Shown: positions 1-5,550 of the stretch, piece after piece
Layout: every line of letters begins with the position of its first letter
Position numbering within the stretch: the stretch's first letter is position 1
Origin: a virus
Length of the DNA: 23,364 nt
Virus record (IMG/VR): IMGVR_UViG_3300042402_002844
Location: 1 to 23,364 of that record
Direction: 5' to 3' (one strand)
Position numbers and translations under genes: made by a program
Notes under the pieces: generated by a model
What the model saw: only the letters and a program-made list of their open reading frames with translations
Databases searched by the model: none
What the model was told of the DNA's origin: nothing

Positions 1-2
1 CT

Positions 3-446
3 TGGGCGCACAAGTTGGCAGTTGATAATACTCAACCCCAAAAGGTTGATAATACTCAACCCAGTGAATTCGAAGCGTTGTTTAATGCTTTCGAGGCAGC
101 AAAAGCAAAGGGTGCTAAGCGTCTGACCCTGCGTTTTGAGGGTATTAACGTGAAACCCAATCGTGATCTTAGTGCCCTTTGGGTTACATCGCAGACTGAA
201 AAGGAGCAGGGTAACTATGGTTTGCAACCCAAATACCTTGGCAAGGTGACACGTCAACAGATTGATTCGCGTCTCTCTGATGATATTAAAGAGGTGATTC
301 TGAGCGCCTCTAAAGACCCTCTCACTGCAGCGATTCGCTATGGTAAGGTATCTGGAGAGTGTTCATGTTGTGGTCGTGAATTGACTGATTCTCAGTCAAT
401 TGAGCGTGGCATTGGTCCTGTCTGCGCTCGCAAGTTTGGGTGGTGA
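3..446 (+). CDS. DUF6011-like Cys-cluster protein, 5' partial
   Basis: Coding region open to the left edge, so the true start is probably outside the window. A TTG at 15 is the first possible start inside it but has no ribosome binding site. The C-terminus carries C-S-C-C-G-R-E-L, then S, then GIGPVC and KFGW. Counting from the TTG, the cysteines are at about 116, 118, 119 and 137. This spacing matches the DUF6011 pattern (CxxCGRxL...GxGPxC), which probably binds zinc; that is inference. Near the start an 8-codon unit encoding VDNTQP is duplicated in tandem. The rest of the protein is basic and polar, with no membrane segment. Base composition is richer in GC than the structural genes (28 of 60 bases are G/C in 121-180). 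Function unknown; it could be a small nucleic-acid-binding phage protein. Confidence 0.7.
   Translation, partial: WAHKLAVDNTQPQKVDNTQPSEFEALFNAFEAAKAKGAKRLTLRFEGINVKPNRDLSALWVTSQTEKEQGNYGLQPKYLGKVTRQQIDSRLSDDIKEVILSASKDPLTAAIRYGKVSGECSCCGRELTDSQSIERGIGPVCARKFGW
21..62 (+). repeat. 24-base in-frame tandem duplication (VDNTQP unit)
   Basis: The 18-base string GTTGATAATACTCAACCC occurs at 21-38 and again at 45-62, a period of 24 bases (8 codons). It encodes VDNTQP-QK followed by VDNTQP-SE at the visible N-terminus of the DUF6011-like protein. It may be a recent slippage duplication in a flexible linker. Confidence 0.85.
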
Positions 447-455
447 TATAACGAA

Positions 456-489
456 CTGTAGGGTGCTAAGTTATACTTGGCACCTGCAG
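456..489 (+). terminator. Long hairpin after the DUF6011-like gene, possible terminator
   Basis: GGTGC-T-AAGT (462-471) pairs with ACTT-G-GCACC (475-484) around a 3-base loop TAT, with one T-G wobble. The stem continues outward as CTGTA (456-460) against TGCAG (485-489) with a bulged G461. That gives about 15 paired positions beginning 9 bases after the stop codon. No run of T follows, so it is not a canonical intrinsic terminator. It may instead stabilise the mRNA 3' end. Confidence 0.4.
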
Positions 490-513
490 TGAATTATATT
501 GTCTTATAGATGT

Positions 514-595
514 TTCGTGTATTATAATTAGCGTGTATTCGTGATTAATTCGTGATTGTTTATGCGTGTATTCGTGAATTGTCAGTGTCGTGAAT
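514..595 (+). repeat. Cluster of CGTG-containing direct repeats
   Basis: The 14-mer GCGTGTATTCGTGA occurs at 531-544 and 564-577. CGTG cores begin at 516, 532, 540, 551, 565, 573 and 589, seven in under 80 bases, in shared contexts such as TTCGTGAATT and TTCGTGATTA. The surrounding DNA is AT-rich and non-coding. These could be binding sites of a regulator for the downstream small genes or simply a degenerate tandem repeat. Confidence 0.6.
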
Positions 596-734
596 AGGCA
601 GTATTTGCGATTGATTTGTTATTGTTTATATTTTGCGTTACCCGTTTATAAAAATCAATAAGTCCCTAACCTACAGAGGTGACAAAACGCGAGAGAACTA
701 TCAATTTCATAAAATTTTTCCGGAGGTATTTTAA

Positions 735-854
735 ATGTTTGGATGGATTCACAAAAAAGGAAAATCAAGTCGCCCCAACAAAAATAAAGCAAAGGGTGCT
801 GCAAGAACTTGTGCTCAAAAAAATGCTGCAAGAAAACGCAGAAAGAAAAAATGA
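735..854 (+). CDS. Tiny highly basic protein, 39 aa
   Basis: The ATG at 735 follows a strong ribosome binding site, GGAGG at 722-726, at good spacing. That makes this frame the real gene rather than the longer overlapping frame starting at 679. The protein starts MFGWIHKKGKSSRPNKNKAK and ends RKRRKKK. Sixteen of 39 residues are Lys or Arg and there is a single Cys. Such composition suggests nucleic acid or membrane-surface contact, but no family function is known to me. Small proteins of this type are common in cyanomyovirus genomes (recollection, not a search). The stop codon overlaps the start of the next gene (ATGA at 851-854), indicating translational coupling. Confidence 0.75.
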   Translation: MFGWIHKKGKSSRPNKNKAKGAARTCAQKNAARKRRKKK

Positions 855-991
855 AAATCAAACCTTATTGGAGTTTCTGGAAAGTTGTCTTTGCGGGATG
901 GTTGATACGATATCCAAAGAATGTATTTCGAATAATTGGAATACCCCTTGGGATATTGATAGTGACCATATATAATGCGATAAGCAAATAA
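851..991 (+). CDS. Small membrane-like hypothetical protein, 46 aa
   Basis: The start is chosen at the ATG at 851, inside the ATGA overlap with the preceding basic gene, instead of an upstream alternative start at 809. The coupling and the sensible small-protein N-terminus MKIKPYWSFWKVVFAGW support this. Two hydrophobic stretches, around residues 7-18 and 27-42 (IIGIPLGILIVTIYN), separated by a basic segment RYPKN, suggest one or two short membrane segments. No enzyme motif is visible. It is followed 18 bases later by the 64-residue gene and is probably co-transcribed with it. Function unknown; a membrane-acting early phage protein is possible but unproven. Confidence 0.7.
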   Translation: MKIKPYWSFWKVVFAGWLIRYPKNVFRIIGIPLGILIVTIYNAISK

Positions 992-1009
992 AATTCCGGA
1001 AAAATTTTT

Positions 1010-1204
1010 ATGAGAGAAAAAGTTTATCATGTATATGCAAAGGATCAGTGCATATATCACAGTTTGTCAGAGGAAAAATTTTCTGAGACCTGGGATATGC
1101 TGCACAGGATGATTGAGTTCCTTGATATGAATATTAAAAAGGAAGATTTAACTTACGAAGAACTTCACCTCTGTAAGGAAATTAGTTTAAATTCATCACA
1201 TTGA
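1010..1204 (+). CDS. Hypothetical protein, 64 aa
   Basis: The ORF starts at ATG 1010 with a weak Shine-Dalgarno-like CCGGA at 996-1000. The product begins MREKVYHVYAKDQCIYHSL and is soluble and mixed-charge, with a probable helical middle (SEEKFSETWDMLHRMIEFL) and an acidic C-terminal half containing KKEDLTYEEL. I recognise it only as the kind of small conserved hypothetical protein found in marine cyanophages. The gene probably belongs to the same small transcription unit as the two preceding genes. Its stop codon lies inside the -35 element of the next promoter (TTGACA 1201-1206), so the unit ends exactly where a new one begins. Confidence 0.7.
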   Translation: MREKVYHVYAKDQCIYHSLSEEKFSETWDMLHRMIEFLDMNIKKEDLTYEELHLCKEISLNSSH

Positions 1205-1229
1205 CAAGTCATATATAGACTGATAAAAT
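1201..1229 (+). promoter_or_regulatory. Near-consensus sigma70 promoter with extended -10
   Basis: TTGACA at 1201-1206, an exact 17-base spacer, and TAAAAT at 1224-1229 preceded by TG at 1221-1222 (extended -10, TGnTAAAAT). Transcription would start near 1236, giving a leader of about 18 bases before the ATG at 1254. This is what a host-polymerase-driven early phage promoter looks like. It would drive the glycosyltransferase-like gene and the two small genes coupled to it, up to the terminator at 2328. Confidence 0.7.
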
Positions 1230-1253
1230 TGATCTTGAAGGACGATTTAACTT

Positions 1254-2021
1254 ATGACAAAAGGATTCACTGTTAAGGCATCATCACCAAAACCCAAAAC
1301 TGATGAATGGGACATTGATGCAATTAAAGAAAGAATGCGAGGTAAGAGTATTGTATTCTGTCTACCTGGGCGAGGATGTTCTTTTATTTTTCTAAAAGCA
1401 TTTGTACAACTGTGCTTTGATATGGTACAGAATGGAATGAGTATTCAAATTTCACAAGATTACTCATCGATGGTAAACTTTGCACGTTGTAAAGTTTTGG
1501 GTGCAAATGTTCTTCGTGGACCTAATCAGGTTCCTTGGGATGGAAAACTTGAATATGATTATCAACTTTGGATTGATAGTGATATTGTTTTTGACACTAA
1601 CAAGTTCTGGCAACTCTGTGATCTTGCTCTCAATGAGGAAGGTGAGGAGAAGGAAATCGTCGCAGGATGGTACGCAACTGAGGATGGTCACACAACTTCT
1701 GTCGCACACTGGTTGGAAGAAGATGATTTCCGTAAAAATGGCGGAGTCATGAATCACGAAACTGTTGAGTCTATCTCAAAGCGTCGCAAACCATTTACTG
1801 TAGATTACACTGGTTTTGGTTGGGTTCTAATCAAGCATGGAGTCTTTGAAAACCTTGAGTATCCTTGGTTTGCTCCAAAGATGCAAGTTTTTGATTCTGG
1901 TAAAGTTCAGGATATGTGTGGGGAAGATGTTTCATTCTGTCTTGATGCCAAAGAGGCAGGCTTTGAAGTCTGGTGCGATCCTCGGATTAGAGTTGGTCAT
2001 GAAAAAACTCGCGTAATCTGA
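1254..2021 (+). CDS. GT-A-like glycosyltransferase, 255 aa
   Basis: Probably a nucleotide-sugar-dependent glycosyltransferase of the GT-A fold. Visible hallmarks are an N-terminal beta strand and Gly-rich turn (IVFCLPGRG, about residues 33-41), the motif WIDSDIVF with a DxD-type metal/nucleotide-binding DSD at 108-110, the catalytic-region ED of GEDVSFC at 224-225, and a late His in VGHEK (H249), a typical last metal ligand. The length suits a single-domain enzyme and no membrane anchor is visible. AAGGA at 1238-1242 lies 11 bases before the ATG. It is transcribed from the strong promoter at 1201-1229, so it is likely early rather than structural. The acceptor (host surface glycan, phage DNA or protein) cannot be told from the sequence. 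Its stop overlaps the next start by one base (TGATG). Confidence 0.72.
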   Translation: MTKGFTVKASSPKPKTDEWDIDAIKERMRGKSIVFCLPGRGCSFIFLKAFVQLCFDMVQNGMSIQISQDYSSMVNFARCKVLGANVLRGPNQVPWDGKLEYDYQLWIDSDIVFDTNKFWQLCDLALNEEGEEKEIVAGWYATEDGHTTSVAHWLEEDDFRKNGGVMNHETVESISKRRKPFTVDYTGFGWVLIKHGVFENLEYPWFAPKMQVFDSGKVQDMCGEDVSFCLDAKEAGFEVWCDPRIRVGHEKTRVI

Positions 2022-2182
2022 TGGAAAAACACTACAATCTTTCTTATAAAGGTCGTACAATTTATAAAGATCTCAGTGCAGAAGACTGTGCTGAGATTCT
2101 TCAAGATCTCTCAGAGCGTTTTTACTCGGGAGAAGATATTGATCCTAATCTAATTGAAATGGAGGAAATTACAAATGGCTAA
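2021..2182 (+). CDS. Small acidic hypothetical protein, 53 aa
   Basis: The ATG at 2021 shares its A with the stop codon of the glycosyltransferase-like gene (TGATG), so translation is probably coupled. The product begins MEKHYNLSYKGRTIYKDL and continues with an acidic helical segment (SAEDCAEILQDLSERFY) and the tail DPNLIEMEEI. No catalytic motif or membrane segment is present. Its last 8 bases overlap the start of the following basic gene in another frame, and the ribosome binding site of that gene lies inside this coding sequence. Small proteins like this are recurrent in T4-like cyanophages, but I know no function. Confidence 0.75.
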   Translation: MEKHYNLSYKGRTIYKDLSAEDCAEILQDLSERFYSGEDIDPNLIEMEEITNG

Positions 2183-2318
2183 AGGCGGCGGATCTAATAA
2201 GACTATTTTCGAAGCAGGAGCACCTAAGAAAACTCGTCAAGGACGTTCTCCTCGTACATTGCTAAGTGCAACCTCTCGTAATGGACGTAAGAAAAAGTAT
2301 CGAGGTCAAGGAAAATAA
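2175..2318 (+). CDS. Tiny basic Gly-rich hypothetical protein, 47 aa
   Basis: ATG at 2175 preceded by GGAGG at 2161-2165, a strong ribosome binding site that fixes this start. The product begins MAKGGGSNKTIFEAGAPKK and ends in a basic tail (RNGRKKKYRGQGK). Fourteen of 47 residues are Lys or Arg, with a single acidic residue. It looks disordered and nucleic-acid-binding, comparable to the basic protein at 735-854. It overlaps the preceding acidic gene by 8 bases and is the last gene before the strong terminator at 2328, so it closes the early-type operon. The function is unknown to me. Confidence 0.75.
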   Translation: MAKGGGSNKTIFEAGAPKKTRQGRSPRTLLSATSRNGRKKKYRGQGK

Positions 2319-2327
2319 TATAGATAG

Positions 2328-2352
2328 AGCAGGATTTACTCCTGCTTTTTTT
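2328..2352 (+). terminator. Rho-independent terminator
   Basis: AGCAGGA (2328-2334), loop TTTAC, TCCTGCT (2340-2346), then a run of T to 2352. The 7-base-pair perfect stem and T tract are a textbook intrinsic terminator on the plus strand. It ends the operon starting at the 1201 promoter and lies immediately before the next gene at 2363. Confidence 0.88.
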
Positions 2353-2362
2353 GTATCTTAAT

Positions 2363-3004
2363 ATGGCATATCTAAATCATAATCTTCCGACAATTACTTG
2401 TTACATTCGTAATGAGTTTCTTTATAATCATAAAAAAGGTCATGGCGAGGTAACTTTATGTGACGTACACTCTGTAGCGTCCTTAGAGAAGCGTGTACCC
2501 CTCTTTGAGGCGTTTCTAGAGAATGGAGTCAACTGGACTCGTAGACCTATTCATGCATTTTGTTGGAAACCTGATGCACCAGTTCCTCAATTAGAAGAAT
2601 GTATGTGGTGGGATTGTTTTTCTCCTTATATTGATGTTCAAGTTCGTTCAAGGTTGTCTAACTTACGTGCTGAACTGATTAACTATCGTGGAGAAAAGAA
2701 TGAAGGAACCTATCTATTCACTCTTGATTGGTCATGGGAGTCAAAATCTACTCTGAATACAAACTTTAGTGAGACTCCAGAGCATAAATGTGCTCATTTC
2801 TTCAAAATGGACAACGGAAATTTCTATGCATATCCAAATAATAAGATTTTATGGTACGATGATGCATGGACAAAGAATAGAATTACCAAAAATCCAGGTT
2901 ATGAGATTGATCTAACTGAATATTCCGTAGAAAATCGTCGCAAAATTGAAACATCTGACGATTTTATGTACGAAATTACAAATATCGGGATAGCAACCCC
3001 GTAA
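2363..3004 (+). CDS. Conserved hypothetical cyanophage protein, 213 aa
   Basis: The start is taken at ATG 2363 (MAYLNHNLPTITCYIRNEFL) because the alternative TTG at 2351 lies in the T-tract of the upstream terminator. No Shine-Dalgarno sequence precedes either start. The protein is soluble and rich in aromatic residues. It contains HGEVTLCDVHSV near residue 34, NGVNWTRRPIHAFCW around 55-70, a WWDCF segment near 84, and a C-terminal basic-acidic region. I recall similar proteins in marine T4-like phages without an assigned role. It sits between the accessory block and the late structural module, so expression may depend on a late promoter or on read-through of the terminator. No fold assigned. 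Confidence 0.75.
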   Translation: MAYLNHNLPTITCYIRNEFLYNHKKGHGEVTLCDVHSVASLEKRVPLFEAFLENGVNWTRRPIHAFCWKPDAPVPQLEECMWWDCFSPYIDVQVRSRLSNLRAELINYRGEKNEGTYLFTLDWSWESKSTLNTNFSETPEHKCAHFFKMDNGNFYAYPNNKILWYDDAWTKNRITKNPGYEIDLTEYSVENRRKIETSDDFMYEITNIGIATP

Positions 3005-3036
3005 AAAGTTCTGATTTTTAATAATCAGGAGCAAAA

Positions 3037-3198
3037 ATGAACCAAAAAATGCTTAGAGAAATCGCAAATGACGATTTGAACCCCAAAAAACACGATTTTT
3101 ATCATCAAAATGAAATTCATGAAAAAATTCGTAATGATGAAGACTACGATGATTGGGAATATGGAACAGAACCCCTTTATGAATCAAAAAATCGATAA
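3037..3198 (+). CDS. Small acidic hypothetical protein, 53 aa
   Basis: ATG at 3037 with a clear AGGAG at 3027-3031. The product starts MNQKMLREIANDDLNPKK and is acidic in its second half (IRNDEDYDDWEYGTE). No motif or membrane segment is visible. A short inverted repeat, CTGATT (3011-3016) against AATCAG (3023-3028), covers the first two bases of the ribosome binding site, so a weak hairpin might modulate initiation. Its stop codon overlaps the late-promoter-like AATAAATA in front of gp25. Function unknown. Confidence 0.7.
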   Translation: MNQKMLREIANDDLNPKKHDFYHQNEIHEKIRNDEDYDDWEYGTEPLYESKNR

Positions 3199-3204
3199 TA
3201 AATA
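3197..3204 (+). promoter_or_regulatory. Probable T4-type late promoter before gp25
   Basis: AATAAATA at 3197-3204 differs by one base from the T4 late promoter core TATAAATA and lies 30 bases before the gp25 ATG. The gap 3205-3234 is otherwise AT-rich without a Shine-Dalgarno sequence. Known T4-like cyanophage late promoters resemble this core. Position at the head of the baseplate operon supports it; the mismatch lowers confidence. Confidence 0.5.
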
Positions 3205-3234
3205 AGATAGAATATTAAAATTTTATCAATTTCT

Positions 3235-3636
3235 ATGCCTTCTGAAAGGATAAGCAAAGCATTTAAAGATATTAGTTTATCCTTTCAGGTTAATCCCCTG
3301 AATTATGATTTGATTGCGATCAAAAATGAGACTGCAATTGCACGTTCAATACGTAATCTAGTTTTGACTCAACCAGGAGAAAGATTTTTTAACCAAAATC
3401 TTGGATCCAAGGTAAATCAGTCTCTTTTTGAAAATATCGATGACATTAGTGCTTCTATACTTCGCGATGAAATCAGAAACACTATTGAAAATTATGAACC
3501 AAGAGTTGAATTAATTGATGTTGTAGTCACCCCAAATTATGATGATTACGAATTTAGCGTGAATGTTAGTTATTACATAGTTGGTGTTGATGTATTACCC
3601 CAACAGTTAACATTTGCATTACAACCAACACGATAA
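3235..3636 (+). CDS. 25: Baseplate wedge subunit gp25 (GPW/gp25 family)
   Basis: A 133-residue protein, the same size as T4 gp25 (132). It has the GPW/gp25 family hallmarks: the central AIARSIRNLVLTQPGERFFNQ segment (about residues 34-54), a helical region, and ENYEPRVELIDVVV (about residues 86-99), whose EPR triad is characteristic. In contractile tails gp25 joins the sheath initiator end of the baseplate wedge and links the wedge to the first sheath ring. The ATG lacks an obvious ribosome binding site and follows a late-promoter-like element. The stop overlaps the gp6 ATG by one base (TAATG), consistent with coupled synthesis of interacting wedge proteins. Confidence 0.92.
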   Translation: MPSERISKAFKDISLSFQVNPLNYDLIAIKNETAIARSIRNLVLTQPGERFFNQNLGSKVNQSLFENIDDISASILRDEIRNTIENYEPRVELIDVVVTPNYDDYEFSVNVSYYIVGVDVLPQQLTFALQPTR

Positions 3637-5549
3637 TGGCACTAGTTAATTTTACGAACCTAGATTTCGACCAAATTAAAACTTCGATTAGAGATTATCT
3701 AAGATCGAACTCAAATTTTACTGACTACGATTTTGAAGGTTCAAACCTTTCAGTAATTTTAGATGTTCTAGCATATAACACATATATTTCCTCATACAAT
3801 GCTAATATGGTTAGCAATGAGGTTTTTATTGATAGTGCTACTCTTAGAGAAAATGTTGTTTCAATTGCAAGAAGCATTGGATACACACCAAGATCTAGAA
3901 CGGCATCAAAAGCAAATGTTTCGTTCTTTGTAGATACTTCTGTAGCAACTTCTCCACAAAAACCCCTAACATTAACCCTAAAAAAAGGTATTGTATCCAC
4001 AACATCCGGATCTTTTAATGGAATAAGTTACGTTTATTCCATTCCAGATGATATTACTGTTCCAGTCCTTAATGGAATTGCCGATTTTAGCAATATCAAT
4101 ATCTATGAAGGAACTTATATTACAGAAACATACACGGTCAACTCATTAAATCCGAATCAAAAATTTATTTTAAATAATTCAAATGTAGACTCTTCTCTTA
4201 TTCGTGTTGAAGTTAGAGATGGATCTCTTGGACCAAGAAAAAAATACATTCAATCAAATAATATCTTAGATATAAATTCAGAATCAAGAATTTTCTTTAT
4301 TCAAGAAATTGAAGATCAGAGATATGAACTATTATTTGGTGATGGTATTTTTGGGAAAAAGTTAATCAACGAAAATATTGTTGATATCTCTTATATCATA
4401 ACAAATGGAGAATCTGCAAATGGAGTTTCTTCTTTTGTTTTTAATGGTACTATTGTGGATAATAATAATTTTGATGTTACTAGTGGAATTTCACTTATAA
4501 CAGCAAATATTGCATCAAATGGAGGTAAGGAGATAGAATCCATAGATTCTATCAAAAAATATGCAACTAGAATTTATGCTGCACAAAATAGAGCTGTAAC
4601 TTCTAGTGACTATGAAGCAATCATTCCCCAAATATATCCAGAGGCAGAGTCGGTTTCTGTATTTGGCGGAGAAGATTTAGACCCACCTCAATACGGAAAG
4701 GTTTTTATTACAATTAAACCGGAAGGTGGTTTTTTTGTATCGAATAATATTAAAGATAATATAAAAGAAAAACTCAGAAAATATTCTGTTGCCGGAATTA
4801 TTCCCGAAATATTGGACCTTAAATATCTTTCTTTGGAGATTAATAGTACAATTTATTATAACAATAATGACGCACCTTCGTCAGAATATATTACAAATAT
4901 AGTATATAATAATATTAAAAAATACATAAATTCTTCTGAATTAAATAAGTACGGAGCAAGATTTAAATATAGTAAGTTTTTGAAAATTATTGATGACAGT
5001 CACGAATCAATAACGTCAAATATTACTACAGTTCAAATGAGACGTGATTTAAGACCGGTGTTAAATAGTTCAGCAACGTATGAAATCTGTTTTGGAAACC
5101 AATTTCACATAAAAGACATCCTTGGATTTAATATTAAATCATCTGGATTTACTGTACCGGGAGTTGCGGAAACTGTTTATATGGCAGATGTTCCAAATCT
5201 AGATAAAATAACTGGTACTATTGTTATTTTTAGATTAGATTCTATTGATCGTTATAGAATAATTAATTCAAATGCAGGTACTATAAATTATCAAAAAGGT
5301 GAAATCAATTTAGATGCGATTAATATTATTTCAACATCCAAGTCTGATGGCGGCGAATCAATTATACAAATTTCCGCAATTCCAGAATCTAATGATGTAA
5401 TTGGTCTACAAGATTTGTATTTGAATTTAAGTATTAATGATGTTACATTAAATGTTTTATCGGATAAAATTGCTTCGGGAGATGATCCTTCTGGTTCGAC
5501 ATACACAAAAACAACAAGTTACAGTAATGGTTCAATTATAAGAGAATAA
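3636..5549 (+). CDS. 6: Baseplate wedge subunit gp6 (baseplate J-like)
   Basis: A 637-residue protein, close to T4 gp6 (660). The N-terminal part (MALVNFTNLDFDQIKTSI...; then DYDFEGSNLSVILDVLAYNTYISSY) matches the conserved start of gp6/gpJ wedge proteins. FGDGIFG at 234-240 followed by TNGESANG at 256-263, and NRAVTSSDYE near 318-327, are typical baseplate J-like motifs. In T4, gp6 dimers form the iris ring linking wedges around the hub. Immediate neighbours gp25 and the gp7-like gene are its physical partners in the wedge. It begins within the gp25 stop codon and ends 1 base before the gp7-like start. No ribosome binding site is seen, so coupling is likely. Confidence 0.92.
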   Translation: MALVNFTNLDFDQIKTSIRDYLRSNSNFTDYDFEGSNLSVILDVLAYNTYISSYNANMVSNEVFIDSATLRENVVSIARSIGYTPRSRTASKANVSFFVDTSVATSPQKPLTLTLKKGIVSTTSGSFNGISYVYSIPDDITVPVLNGIADFSNINIYEGTYITETYTVNSLNPNQKFILNNSNVDSSLIRVEVRDGSLGPRKKYIQSNNILDINSESRIFFIQEIEDQRYELLFGDGIFGKKLINENIVDISYIITNGESANGVSSFVFNGTIVDNNNFDVTSGISLITANIASNGGKEIESIDSIKKYATRIYAAQNRAVTSSDYEAIIPQIYPEAESVSVFGGEDLDPPQYGKVFITIKPEGGFFVSNNIKDNIKEKLRKYSVAGIIPEILDLKYLSLEINSTIYYNNNDAPSSEYITNIVYNNIKKYINSSELNKYGARFKYSKFLKIIDDSHESITSNITTVQMRRDLRPVLNSSATYEICFGNQFHIKDILGFNIKSSGFTVPGVAETVYMADVPNLDKITGTIVIFRLDSIDRYRIINSNAGTINYQKGEINLDAINIISTSKSDGGESIIQISAIPESNDVIGLQDLYLNLSINDVTLNVLSDKIASGDDPSGSTYTKTTSYSNGSIIRE

Positions 5550-5550
5550 G

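Larger units (their letters stand above)
447..734 (+). other. Non-coding stretch with hairpin and CGTG repeats
   Basis: No convincing gene lies in these 288 bases. They contain a long imperfect hairpin directly after the DUF6011-like gene, a cluster of CGTG-containing repeats (516-592), AT-rich promoter-like sequence (TTGCGA at 605-610 with TATATT at 627-632, 16 bases apart; TATAAA at 647-652), and the leader of the next gene ending in GGAGG. It probably serves as terminator plus promoter/operator region for the small genes that follow. The promoter elements here are weak and are not called separately. Confidence 0.5.

Noticed and set aside
447-734. tRNA gene in the non-coding stretch
   Set aside because: No cloverleaf-compatible stems, T-loop GTTCRA box or acceptor pairing could be found; the hairpin at 456-489 is a single long stem.
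679-975. 98-residue plus-strand ORF with lysine-rich sequence
   Set aside because: It overlaps two better-supported genes (735-854 with GGAGG, and 851-991 coupled by ATGA) in another frame, and has no convincing ribosome binding site of its own.
655-1060. Minus-strand ORFs rich in Phe and Ile opposite the small genes
   Set aside because: They are the reverse complement of lysine/asparagine-rich coding; no ribosome binding site and they oppose a consistent plus-strand gene chain.
2319-2326. TATAGATA as a late promoter for the gene at 2363
   Set aside because: It differs from TATAAATA by one base in a very AT-rich stretch and would lie directly in front of a strong terminator, so it is unlikely to work for that gene.
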